Below are positions 27,148 to 35,727 of a stretch of 64,000 nucleotides of DNA, piece after piece. The position numbers were made by a program, and so were the translations under genes. Position 1 is the stretch's first letter. Each line of letters opens with the position of its first letter. The stretch comes from Clostridium thermobutyricum (GTDB lineage: Bacteria > Bacillota > Clostridia > Ch29): the NCBI GenBank assembly GCA_016842005.1, contig JAENYD010000010.1:29071-93070 (forward strand), written 5' to 3'. A model generated the notes under the pieces. The model saw only the letters and a list, made by a program, of their open reading frames with translations, was not told the DNA's origin and did not search any database.

Positions 27148-27442
27148 CGATTATATCGCTTAATTCCCTCCGGGGAAGCGGGGGAACCAATCTTTGGGGT
27201 GAATCCTATCCCTATAGCATCATCTTAATAATCGCTGCTCATGATTACATAATCCTGATCAAAAACTGTATAGGAAAGGCAACCAAAATCTTGTTTTAAA
27301 CTGCTTTTCTTCGTATTGTTCTATTTGTGTCTCTATTTGTAAACTTTTCATTATTCAGCGATTTATTGCAGAAATTTGAACAGGATAGGTAGGGTTATAC
27401 TCTTTCGGCCCGAACCCGTCAGCTAACCCCGTAAGCGTTGAA
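27148..27442 (+). promoter_or_regulatory. c-di-AMP riboswitch (ydaO/yuaA type)
   Basis: Conserved 5' half CGCTTAATTCCCTCC, GGGGGAACCA, TTTGGGGTGAATCC and 3' half AGGGTTATACTC, CGAACCCGTCAGCTAACC, CCGTAAGCG match the ydaO motif; CGCTT pairs with AAGCG to close it. About 170 nt separate the halves, a long variable arm. Ligand binding normally turns expression off. Downstream is a single GNAT gene rather than the usual potassium or osmolyte transporter or cell-wall hydrolase. I see no clear terminator between aptamer and gene. Confidence 0.93.
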
Positions 27443-27541
27443 AGGAAGGATGAATATGGGGATCCTGTACGCTTTAGTTCTGTTTGAATGGCCGTAGCCT
27501 GTTCCTCTTAAATGAGAAAAAAATTTGAAGGGAGGAAGACT

Positions 27542-28168
27542 ATGGAATATATGAACCTGGACCAATTGACAATACAGCGGGATAAACAGGCTTTTCTCAA
27601 AAACATACACGTGCGGAAGGCAAAACCGACGGATGTTAATGATATTTATAAGATAGCAGCCAGTGTTGGTCAAAAAGACAAACAATCCGAACAGGGATTT
27701 TTGATAGGGGATTACAAGGGGAACCCCTCAAGATACAAGGAACTGTTCCTGTCCCGTATATTTGAACTGGACTACTTTTACGTGGCCTTTGACCACAGGC
27801 CTATAGCTTTCCTGATGGCTTACAAAAAAGACCAGTGGCTCAAATATAACCCCAACTGGCTTGACGACATATACTGGAAGCCTGATTTCGACATGTCCAA
27901 GACTGAAAACTTTGTGCTTATCGACAAAACTGCCGTTACGGCAGGGATGACAGGCATGGGTATAGGCAGCAAGCTGTACAAAAGGCTTATCAGGGATATG
28001 TCCGATGAAAACATTAAAGATATATTTGCGGAAACTGTTATAGACCCGGTTCCCAATATGGCATCCCTGGCTTTCAGGAAAAAACAGAATTATAAGATGG
28101 CCGGCATGAGATATGAAGACTTCCAGGATGAAGTGGTAACAGATTTGATATATCACAAACAGATTTAA
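27542..28168 (+). CDS. GNAT family N-acetyltransferase under c-di-AMP riboswitch
   Basis: 208 residues from the ATG at 27542, set by GGGAGGAAG. GNAT fold: beta1-alpha1 start IHVRKAKPTDVNDIYKIA, the acetyl-CoA loop AGMTGMGIGSKLYKRLIRD and a late strand with RKKQNYKMAG. Acetylates an amine; the substrate is not evident. Being the only gene between a c-di-AMP riboswitch and a terminator, it probably acts in osmotic or potassium homeostasis, for instance by acetylating a compatible-solute precursor. That role is inference; it does not clearly look like beta-lysine acetyltransferase AblB. Confidence 0.85.
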   Translation: MEYMNLDQLTIQRDKQAFLKNIHVRKAKPTDVNDIYKIAASVGQKDKQSEQGFLIGDYKGNPSRYKELFLSRIFELDYFYVAFDHRPIAFLMAYKKDQWLKYNPNWLDDIYWKPDFDMSKTENFVLIDKTAVTAGMTGMGIGSKLYKRLIRDMSDENIKDIFAETVIDPVPNMASLAFRKKQNYKMAGMRYEDFQDEVVTDLIYHKQI

Positions 28169-28200
28169 AAGCCCTCCAGCTGAAAAGCTGAAGGGCTTTT
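28167..28200 (+). terminator. Terminator after the GNAT gene (bidirectional)
   Basis: AAAAGCCCT and GGGCTTTT arms enclosing an inner CAGCT/AGCTG stem with an AAAA-type loop. A and T runs on both sides let it serve both this gene and the convergent flavoprotein gene. Confidence 0.9.
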
Positions 28201-28226
28201 CACCATATCGGGAGGATATTCCCTTA

Positions 28227-28796
28227 TCACGTTAATTCTTTCGCCAATCGGCGGACTTGTCCCGTCACATCCCCCCTGCCCATTACCGGACGTTTTTCCA
28301 CATCGGTTACCAACATTTTATTCCAAATTTTTACATTAGAAACCCGGAAAAACGCCTCTGCCACCAGCAGGGCACCGGTAAAATCGGTCTCATCCTCCGG
28401 CTGGCCTCCTGTGCAGATGAAAAGACCCTTCCGGTCCTTTTTCCTGTCTATCATTGAATCCCCCAATACATATTTGCTGGCCCATACGGCCTGGCACCTG
28501 TCCACCAGGGCCTTGAACCCGGCAGTTACACCATTGAAGTACAGGGGGCAGGACACCACTATAATGTCAGACCTGTCCAGTTCCCCGTATACCTGTGACA
28601 TGGGGTCCTCAACCACGCATCCCTTTTGCCTTTCGCATTCTCTACAGTGGATACAGGGAGCAATTCTGTCCCCTGACATCTCTATCCTGGTGACGGCCAC
28701 ATCCTTTTTCCTGAGTTCATTCTCTACAATATCAATGATGTAAGCATTATTCCCCTCCGGACGGGGACTGCCGTTTATAAGCAGCGCCCTTTTCAC
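28227..28796 (-). CDS. NADPH-dependent FMN reductase / flavodoxin-fold protein
   Basis: 189 residues from a GTG at 28796 overlapping the polX stop (GTGA), after AAGGAGGT. Flavodoxin-like fold: LLINGSPRPEGNNAYIIDIV binds FMN phosphate, and SCPLYFNGVTAGFKALVDRC is the second flavin loop. A C-x2-C-x6-C cluster (APCIHCRECERQKGC) between them is typical of iron-sulfur flavoproteins, so an Fe-S cluster may be present. Electron partner unknown. Translationally coupled to polX. Confidence 0.87.
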   Translation of the reverse strand: MKRALLINGSPRPEGNNAYIIDIVENELRKKDVAVTRIEMSGDRIAPCIHCRECERQKGCVVEDPMSQVYGELDRSDIIVVSCPLYFNGVTAGFKALVDRCQAVWASKYVLGDSMIDRKKDRKGLFICTGGQPEDETDFTGALLVAEAFFRVSNVKIWNKMLVTDVEKRPVMGRGDVTGQVRRLAKELT

Positions 28797-30535
28797 TGTG
28801 TATACCTCCTTCCGGAAAACAGTTCCTTCTCCATGTCCGCCAATGGCAGGGCATTGAATACGTCTTCCTTTTCCAGCCAGCCTTTCCGGGCCGTATTTAC
28901 ACCGTAAAAAACATCTTCCAGTCCCCGGGGACTGTGGGCGTCCGGGTTGATGCTTATCCTTACTCCCGATTCCTTAGCCCTTCTGCACCACTGCCAGTCC
29001 AGGTCCAGCCTGTGGGGATTGGCGTTCAGTTCTATGATTTTATTGTTTTGAGCAGCCGCCTTTATTACCTCTTCCAGGTCCACCGAATACCCCTCCCTGG
29101 CCAGCAACAACCTGCCGGTGGGATGCCCCAGCATGGTGGTACACGGATGGGCCAGGGCTTTAACCAGTCTTCCGGTCATGGAACCCCTGTCCATACCGAA
29201 ATTGGAGTGAACAGAAGCTATTACGAAATCGAATAGGCCCAGTATTTCATCCGGATAGTCCAGGGACCCGTCTGCGAGTATATCCGATTCTATGCCTTTG
29301 AATATCATAAAGTCATCGTACAGCCTGTTCAAACGGTCTATTTCTTCCATCTGCCGCAATACAGCCTCTTGGTCCAGCCCTCCCGCATAATAGGCGGAAC
29401 GGCTGTGGTCGCTGATACCTATGTATTTCATTCCCATCTTTCTGGCTTTCTCCACCATTTCTGCAATATCCGCACTGCCGTCGCTGTACAGGGTATGGAC
29501 ATGAAAAATGCCCTGTATATCACCGGGTTCAACAAGACGGGGAAGGGAATTGTTCTCTGCAGCCTCTATTTCCCCGGTATTTTCCCTTATTTCGGGAGGA
29601 ATATACTGAAGACCCAGATTGCTGAAAAACTCTTCCTCATGCCGGCATTTGCCAAAACTCTCTTCTGCTTCTGTAAACACCCCGTATTCGTTGATTTTAA
29701 GCCCTCTCTTCTTCCCCCTGTGCCTCATGGCAGTATTGTGTTCCTTACTCCCCGTAAAATGGTGAAGGGCATAAGGATACTGTTCCGGGGTGACAACCCT
29801 CAAATCCACCTTGATACCGCTGTCCAGCAGCGCCCCCAGTTTTGCACCCCCTCTCTCCACCACCCTTTCAATCTCCGGCAGGGCAGCAAACCTGTCCATT
29901 ATAATCTCTGCATTGTCTCCCGCCACAAGGATATCTATATCCTTTACCACTGCCATTTTTCTCCGGAGACTGCCGGCAGTACTAATCCGCTTTACTTCGG
30001 GGTAAAGGGCCATGGCCTCCACCAGCTTTGACGCCTTCTCCAGGGCTTCCGGGTACAGGTATCTCCCCCTGTTCTTATTTAAATACTGAATCCCTTCCAG
30101 TACCTTCTGCTGAGTCCTTGCCCCGAACCCCGGAAGGGCTGTGAGGCGGTTTTCTATACAGGAGTACTCCAGTTCACCAAGGGTTGTGATGCCCAAACGG
30201 TCATACAGGACCCTTACCTTCTTTGGCCCCAGTCCGGGTATCCTGAGCATTTCAAACAATCCCGGGGGAATTTCCCCCTTGAGGTCTTCATAGTACTTCA
30301 GATGTCCTGTAGTTACCAGTTCGGTAATTTTTTGATTCAGGGCCTTGCCTATCCCCTTTATTTCCTTGAGCCGGTCTTTCTCTACCAGTTTTTTTATGTC
30401 TTCCTGCAGCAGTTCTATGGTCCTGGAACCATTATAATATGCCCTTGATTTAAAAGGGCTTTCCCCCATCAGTTCCAGCATTACACCTATTTCATTCAGA
30501 ATACGGCTTACTTCCTTCCTGTCCACAGTCATCAT
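28793..30535 (-). CDS. polX: DNA polymerase X family protein (PolX)
   Basis: 580 residues, usual length for bacterial PolX. N-terminal helix-hairpin-helix and polymerase beta-like domain (IKGIGKALNQKITELV, GLGPKKVRVLYDRLG, catalytic region KDIDILVAGD), then a C-terminal PHP phosphoesterase domain (FHVHTLYSDGSADIAEMV, ISDHSRSAYYAGG, INPDAHSPRGLEDV) providing 3'-5' exonuclease. Acts in base-excision-type gap repair. It stands upstream of, and overlaps, the flavoprotein gene. Confidence 0.95.
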   Translation of the reverse strand: MMTVDRKEVSRILNEIGVMLELMGESPFKSRAYYNGSRTIELLQEDIKKLVEKDRLKEIKGIGKALNQKITELVTTGHLKYYEDLKGEIPPGLFEMLRIPGLGPKKVRVLYDRLGITTLGELEYSCIENRLTALPGFGARTQQKVLEGIQYLNKNRGRYLYPEALEKASKLVEAMALYPEVKRISTAGSLRRKMAVVKDIDILVAGDNAEIIMDRFAALPEIERVVERGGAKLGALLDSGIKVDLRVVTPEQYPYALHHFTGSKEHNTAMRHRGKKRGLKINEYGVFTEAEESFGKCRHEEEFFSNLGLQYIPPEIRENTGEIEAAENNSLPRLVEPGDIQGIFHVHTLYSDGSADIAEMVEKARKMGMKYIGISDHSRSAYYAGGLDQEAVLRQMEEIDRLNRLYDDFMIFKGIESDILADGSLDYPDEILGLFDFVIASVHSNFGMDRGSMTGRLVKALAHPCTTMLGHPTGRLLLAREGYSVDLEEVIKAAAQNNKIIELNANPHRLDLDWQWCRRAKESGVRISINPDAHSPRGLEDVFYGVNTARKGWLEKEDVFNALPLADMEKELFSGRRYTQ

Positions 30536-30627
30536 CCCCCTTAATGGCTTATAATTGCAGACTTCAGTTAAATGCTGACCCTTCAGGAGTATTATTCCCC
30601 GATAGTGCCTATACTCAGGCTCTTTGG

Positions 30628-30657
30628 TAAGAAAAGGCCCCTTTAAGCGGAGGCCTT
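30628..30657 (-). terminator. Terminator overlapping the gmk-like stop codon
   Basis: Minus strand AAGGCC ... GGCCTTTTCTTACC; the last codons and stop of the kinase gene form the left arm and loop. Confidence 0.75.
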
Positions 30658-31170
30658 CCTCAATGCCAGTATTTCACTGATGGTTTCCTCAATGTCTATA
30701 TTATCAACCACCATATCAGCCTGTTCCTTAAGCCCGGAATCTATAAACCTCTCCCTGTCTGTCTTCAGTCTCTCCCTTACCTCCCCGGGGCTGTCCCCCC
30801 TTTCCAGCATTCTCTTATTTCTTACTTCTTCAGGGGTGTCAAGATATATTATTTTTACTTCTTCCGGATACATGTTTTTAAGACGCAAGGCTCCCCGGGC
30901 CTCCAGCACCGCCACCCCTTCCATATCCCTATTTTTTACAAGGCCGTAATAGTTTCCCGAGTACTCCACCCACTCCAGCAGGTCTTCCTGCCTTATCATC
31001 CTCTCAAACTCCTGCTTGTCGACAAAAATATAGTCCACTCCGTCCACCTCCCCCGGTCTGCTCTTACGGCTTGTGGCACTCATAAGCCGGGGAATGTTAT
31101 ATTTTTCGGTCAATATCTTCTTTATGGTTGTCTTTCCACTGCCCGAGGGCCCCGTAATCACCAGTATCAT
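30643..31170 (-). CDS. Guanylate kinase-like nucleotide kinase
   Basis: 175 residues. P-loop ITGPSGSGKTT, the GMP-binding segment SATSRKSRPGEVDGVDYIFV, EWVEYSGNYYGLVK and the lid region MLERGDSPGEVRERLK are all guanylate-kinase features. It is about 25-30 residues shorter than housekeeping Gmk and diverged, so it may be a second, specialised guanylate kinase. A gmk-rpoZ neighbourhood is absent. It lies alone between polX and the small Cys-rich gene. Confidence 0.85.
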   Translation of the reverse strand: MILVITGPSGSGKTTIKKILTEKYNIPRLMSATSRKSRPGEVDGVDYIFVDKQEFERMIRQEDLLEWVEYSGNYYGLVKNRDMEGVAVLEARGALRLKNMYPEEVKIIYLDTPEEVRNKRMLERGDSPGEVRERLKTDRERFIDSGLKEQADMVVDNIDIEETISEILALRKASA

Positions 31171-31423
31171 AATATCACCAGCCAGCCAAAAATTTTGTTA
31201 GGAATATTATAGCAAAATAACAGGGTATTGGAAAGCAATAAAAGAGCCTTCCCTTTGTTTCTCTGCTCCTCAAAAAAAAAGGCCCACCCTCTCACGTCGG
31301 ACACTATTTTAGTTATAATAAAATCTTTGAATAAATTGATAAATTTAGAGGAAACTCAAATATTTGAAAAATACAGTCACCAGACTTTTTCTAAGGAAAG
31401 GAGAGGGTGTGGACCAAACCTAT

Positions 31424-31684
31424 CTATTTATTTTTCGCAAGTTCTATAACTTCGTTTATTTTTGACATAATATATTCATATGCCTTTTCAGAATGGGGAA
31501 TCAGGCATTTGCTGCAGTCCTTGGTACCATCCTCCGTATATACAAAGTTACCCCCGCATCTATCCTTCAGTGGATATAGAGGGCAATAGCAGAACAAGCA
31601 GTTGAATTTTTCCCTGTCCTTAACCGTATGGCAGGGGAAAAATTCGCATCTGTCATTGGTAAAATGCATGTAGTTGTAATTCAT
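31424..31684 (-). CDS. Cysteine-rich small domain protein under cobalamin riboswitch
   Basis: 86 residues from the ATG at 31684, set by GGGAGGTATT. Cys-rich core CEFFPCH, FNCLFCYCPLYPLKDRCGG and CSKCLIPH matches the Cys-rich small domain (PF04071-type) seen next to cobalamin genes and sometimes fused to them. Probably binds metal; precise role unknown. A cobalamin riboswitch about 190 bp upstream on the same strand ties it to B12 status. No other B12 gene follows it. Confidence 0.85.
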   Translation of the reverse strand: MNYNYMHFTNDRCEFFPCHTVKDREKFNCLFCYCPLYPLKDRCGGNFVYTEDGTKDCSKCLIPHSEKAYEYIMSKINEVIELAKNK

Positions 31685-31869
31685 TCTCAATACCTCCCTG
31701 TTTGCGATCATTGGCTACAGTTGCTTCAGATATTATGCCGTCCCAACTCAATGGCATTATATACTATCAGGGAAAATAAAAGTCCCTCAGCTATTTGCCA
31801 AGGGACGGTTACCCGCAAAACCAACCACTTGTTATACAGCAACCCAATCCTTATCCCGGGCAGTTGCCG

Positions 31870-32043
31870 TTCCATCAGGCAGGTCTTCTGGCTCTCGTGT
31901 CATCCTCCTCCCACACCTTCCTGCAGTATATCTGCAGTGGCACGCCGGGGATTCGTCTCCGATTACAGCGGCGGGTCCGCGCCGGGATTTCACCGGCTTC
32001 CCTATTATCCCTCTTAAAAGGGCACCTGACAGCGTCATTTCAG
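31870..32043 (-). promoter_or_regulatory. Cobalamin riboswitch
   Basis: The minus strand carries the B12-box blocks: TGACGCTGTCAGGTGCCC, GGGAAGCCGGTGAAATCCCG, CGCGGACCCGCCGCTGTAAT, then GTGGGAGGATGAC and GAGCCAGAAGACCTGCCTG. It controls the small Cys-rich protein gene at 31424-31684, whose expression should fall when adenosylcobalamin is high. Confidence 0.97.
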
Positions 32044-32150
32044 TATGTTGTTGTTTAAATAGATTATATAGGATTCCATACCAAAACACAATAATAAAAA
32101 CATTTATTTCTGTCCCGGTTATAAGGTCTCAGGAACGAAAACCCACCGTA

Positions 32151-33512
32151 TTAAAGAAGTCCAATCACTCTCCACCACGGAATAAATATAAGCAGTGCCA
32201 CGGCAAAAGTCAATATCGTCAGGCCCAGTCCCAGTTTCAGAGTATGCCTGTTCCCGTAATAACCGTTGCCGAAACCTATCATCACTGTTACGTGATGAAA
32301 AGGAAGCAGGTAATGAATATTCACCGAAACATATGTCAACAAAACAACAACTTCCACCGGCAGATGCCCGGATACCATTTGGACAAGGCTGGGTATTATA
32401 ACTGATAGGGAAGTTATCAGGCTTCCCATTGTCATATGAAGCACCATAACAAGTATTATAATAAAGGGAATATACAACAGCGAACCGGTTTCTGGAAAAA
32501 ATCCCACCAGATAGTCGCTCATTCTGTAGGCCACGCCGCTGCCTATCATTACCTTCCCTATGGAAAATTCAGCAGTCAGGAATATCAGCAGGCTGATATT
32601 AATCGCCCTGAAATCCCTCAGCCCTACAATGCCGGTGACAAACATTGCAGCAGTACCTATCAGCGCAGTTATTGCAGGGCTTATGGAATGCAACGGCTCT
32701 GTCAGCCACAGGAGAATAACCGCCAAAGTTATTGTCAGGGCAATCCTTTCCTGTCTGCCAAGCTCCAGTTTCTCCATCTGGTCTCTTTTAACAAGTCTGA
32801 TATTAACTATATCCTTCCTGAATGTAAGCACAAACAGGACCGCTACGAGAACGGTTGCCAACAATCCCGGCAGTGTCATATATTTTATCCACTCGATATA
32901 AGTCATGTCAATACCGCCGAATTTTAAAGCGGCATAATTCAGAATAATATCCCCGTTCAGAAAGAGCATTGATGTCACGGTGGATGCTGCGAATATACTG
33001 AATATAATGACATCCTTGGCATTACCGGCAATGTCGTTATTCCTGATGAAGTTCATATATATGGATGACAGCAGTATTACCCTTGGAAAAGGCTGAGGTA
33101 TGATAAAAATCAGTAATATACCCAGGATAAAAGACATTATGGTTAATTTAGACACGCTGTCACAATATTTTGATAGCACATGCCGGGAAAACCTGTCGGC
33201 AACCTTGGAATTGACAATCCCCTGGGACAGCAGAAACGACGCCACAATCAGGATAATATTATCGGACAGGGGAAAATACATAACGCTTTTGAAAGGGGTT
33301 CTGCCAAAAATCACAAAAACAGTCAACAGCATTATTGACGCAAAATCCCTGTTTACAATACCGGACCCCCACCATATAATGGTGAGCAGGAGACTTCCCA
33401 GCACTATACTCTGACTGATATCCATATTAAATGGTTTAAACAGTACTATTAGTGAAGGTAGTATCAAAGAAATCAGTACATATATTATTCTGTTTCTGTT
33501 GCTTTCTGTCAT
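32151..33512 (-). CDS. DASS/SLC13-type anion transporter
   Basis: 453 residues from the ATG at 33512 (AAGGAGCGG upstream; an earlier TTG overlaps the ptb stop). About 11-12 hydrophobic segments in two repeats, as in the divalent anion:sodium symporter family; IPFIIILVMVLHMTMGSLIT and a closing HYLLPFHHVTVMIGFGNGYY segment are visible. The substrate is probably a carboxylate. As last gene of the VOR-buk-ptb operon it may export the organic acid end product or exchange it for substrate; that is inference from position. Confidence 0.8.
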   Translation of the reverse strand: MTESNRNRIIYVLISLILPSLIVLFKPFNMDISQSIVLGSLLLTIIWWGSGIVNRDFASIMLLTVFVIFGRTPFKSVMYFPLSDNIILIVASFLLSQGIVNSKVADRFSRHVLSKYCDSVSKLTIMSFILGILLIFIIPQPFPRVILLSSIYMNFIRNNDIAGNAKDVIIFSIFAASTVTSMLFLNGDIILNYAALKFGGIDMTYIEWIKYMTLPGLLATVLVAVLFVLTFRKDIVNIRLVKRDQMEKLELGRQERIALTITLAVILLWLTEPLHSISPAITALIGTAAMFVTGIVGLRDFRAINISLLIFLTAEFSIGKVMIGSGVAYRMSDYLVGFFPETGSLLYIPFIIILVMVLHMTMGSLITSLSVIIPSLVQMVSGHLPVEVVVLLTYVSVNIHYLLPFHHVTVMIGFGNGYYGNRHTLKLGLGLTILTFAVALLIFIPWWRVIGLL

Positions 33513-33526
33513 CAGACCGCTCCTTT

Positions 33527-34432
33527 TCAACCCGAGATGTAGTTTGCCAGTGCAACCGATAATAATTTGTTCTCTATTGTATCTGTTCTGGAAGTCATTA
33601 CTATGGGTGCCCCTGCTCCCATAACAGCGGCTGCCACTTTCTTCCCGGCAAAATATACCAGTGACTTGGTCAGTACGTTCCCCACCTGCAGGTTAGGTAC
33701 CACCAGCACATCCGCATTACCTGCCACCTCACCTGCGATTTTCTTATGCATGGCAGCTTCAGGCGAGATGGCATTGTCCAGCGCAAAGGGTCCGTCAACC
33801 ACGCAGTTTTTTATCTGTCCTCTGTCGCCCATCTTGCTCAGAATGGCGGCATCCAGGGTATCGGGTATGGCCGGGTTGACCACTTCCACGGCGGACAGCA
33901 ATGCCACCCTGGGTTTGTCATATCCCAGTTTTAATGCAAGCTCAACGGCATTTTCTATTATCTGTTTCTTTTCAGCCAGGTCCGGCTGAATGCTCATGGC
34001 ACAGTCGGTTAAAAGCTGTAATCCTTCCCCGCCGTACTCTTTGTCATAAACGGATATCTGACTGATCAGCTTACCTCTGTTCAACCCCGTATCCTTATTC
34101 AGAACAGCCTTCAGAAAAGTCCCCGTGTGTAATAATCCTTTCATTACAGCCCCGGCTTTTCCCTGCCTTACCGTCTCCACAGCCTTCTCGGCTGCTGATT
34201 TATGGTCAGGCCGGTGAATTATCTCAAGGTCAAGATTATAACCATTCTCCACGGCCATATTATTAATCTTGTCGGCATCTCCTATCAATATGAAATCTGC
34301 CAGTCCCATCTTCATGGACTGGTCCACAATCTTAAGTACATCCAGGTCTTCCGCCGCAGCTACCGCAATCTTTTTCTTCTTCCCGCCTTTCACCTCATCG
34401 AACAAATGGTCCAGGTTCTTTAACATGTCCAT
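33527..34432 (-). CDS. ptb: Phosphate butyryltransferase (phosphotransbutyrylase)
   Basis: 301 residues, PTA_PTB family length. Converts a (branched) acyl-CoA and phosphate to acyl phosphate and CoA. Conserved GKAGAVMKGLLHTGTFLKAV, LTDCAMSIQPDLAEKKQII and VPNLQVGNVLTKSLVYFAGK. It follows butyrate kinase by about 50 bp on the same strand, so the two recover ATP from acyl-CoA. Confidence 0.93.
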   Translation of the reverse strand: MDMLKNLDHLFDEVKGGKKKKIAVAAAEDLDVLKIVDQSMKMGLADFILIGDADKINNMAVENGYNLDLEIIHRPDHKSAAEKAVETVRQGKAGAVMKGLLHTGTFLKAVLNKDTGLNRGKLISQISVYDKEYGGEGLQLLTDCAMSIQPDLAEKKQIIENAVELALKLGYDKPRVALLSAVEVVNPAIPDTLDAAILSKMGDRGQIKNCVVDGPFALDNAISPEAAMHKKIAGEVAGNADVLVVPNLQVGNVLTKSLVYFAGKKVAAAVMGAGAPIVMTSRTDTIENKLLSVALANYISG

Positions 34433-34483
34433 CCTCCTCTACATTGCATTTCAGTCCCCTTACCCTCTGCAGGTTTGGGAGTA

Positions 34484-35596
34484 TTATTCATACAGCAGAG
34501 GTTTCTCCTCGCCATTAAGATATCTCAGGGCACCCTCCGCCAGTGCCTCCATTTCGTTTTCTCCGGGGTTAACATATATGGGGCTTATGAATGAAACCCT
34601 TTCCCTGATGAAATTCACCAGTCTCTCCGAATAAGCAAGACTTCCGGTCAGAGCGATACCGTCTACACATCCTTTTAAGACCGCTGCAGCGGCCCCTATT
34701 TCTTTGGACACCTGATAGGCCATAGCTTCGAATACTTCAAGGGCTTCCCTGTCGCCATTGCTGATCCTCTCTTCCACTTCCAGACCGCTGTTGGTCCCTA
34801 GGTAGCTTACCAATCCACCTTTACCGGTCAGCATTTTTAGCACCTCATCCCTGGTGTACTTTCCGGAGAAGCACAATTTCACCAGATCCCCTGCGGGAAT
34901 GGTACCTGCCCTTTCGGGTGAAAAAGGCCCATCACCGTCAAGGGCATTGTTTACGTCTATCACCTTACCCTTCTCATGGGCTGCCACAGATATGCCCCCG
35001 CCCAAATGAACCACTATCAGATTTACTTCATCGTATCTTTTACCCAATTCTGCAGCAGTCTTCCTCGCCGTTGCCTTCTGGTTCAGAGCGTGAAAGCTGC
35101 TTATCCGGTCTATCCCCTTTATGCCTGAATATCTCGCCAGACTGCAAAACTCGTCTGTAACGGGGGGGTCAACGGTAAGCACCGGTACCCCCAGTTCTTT
35201 TCCTAACTGATAGGCTATCAGGGCCCCTACGTTGGTGGGGTGTGTACCATATTTACCGCTTTTCATATCCTTCAGCATATTTTCATTGATCACATAGATA
35301 CCTCCGGGTATGGGTCTAGTATTTCCTCCTCTGGAAGTTATCACGCTGATGGAATTTAAGTCTATACCCTTCTCCTCCAGCTTGCCCAATATGGCCTTTT
35401 TCCTGTATTCCTGCTGGTCCCATATACTTTGGAACTTCTCCAGGTCTTCGCTGGAGTGCCTGATGGTTTCCTTGAAAAGAGGCTTGTCACCTGAAAATAC
35501 GGCAACCTTGGTTGAAGTCGAGCCCAGATTTAAAACGAGTGTGCTTTTATATGACAATTTATTACCCCCTATCATTGAACAGTCAATTTTTTTCAA
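34484..35596 (-). CDS. buk: Butyrate kinase (or branched-chain carboxylate kinase)
   Basis: 370 residues, the butyrate kinase length. ASKHA fold: phosphate-1 motif VLNLGSTSTKVAVF, VVHLGGGISVAAHEKGKVID, GPFSPERAGTIPAGDL and adenosine-binding GIALTGSLAYSERLV. Turns acyl phosphate plus ADP into the free acid plus ATP. With the VOR-type oxidoreductase upstream, isobutyrate or isovalerate is as likely a product as butyrate. Confidence 0.94.
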   Translation of the reverse strand: MKKIDCSMIGGNKLSYKSTLVLNLGSTSTKVAVFSGDKPLFKETIRHSSEDLEKFQSIWDQQEYRKKAILGKLEEKGIDLNSISVITSRGGNTRPIPGGIYVINENMLKDMKSGKYGTHPTNVGALIAYQLGKELGVPVLTVDPPVTDEFCSLARYSGIKGIDRISSFHALNQKATARKTAAELGKRYDEVNLIVVHLGGGISVAAHEKGKVIDVNNALDGDGPFSPERAGTIPAGDLVKLCFSGKYTRDEVLKMLTGKGGLVSYLGTNSGLEVEERISNGDREALEVFEAMAYQVSKEIGAAAAVLKGCVDGIALTGSLAYSERLVNFIRERVSFISPIYVNPGENEMEALAEGALRYLNGEEKPLLYE

Positions 35597-35727
35597 TTTT
35601 TACGGCAAGTGGCATAAAAATACTATAAGAGGGGCGCTTGACAAAGTGTGGAGCTCTCTCCCGGTTTCTGACCAGTGCCCCTCCGGTAGTTAATTGGAAT
35701 ATTTATCCGGTTTATTTGTCCGTTTCT

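Noticed and set aside
31228..31449. A 73-codon plus-strand frame in the gap after the gmk-like gene
   Set aside because: Low-complexity, no ribosome site, and overlaps the end of the small Cys-rich gene on the other strand.
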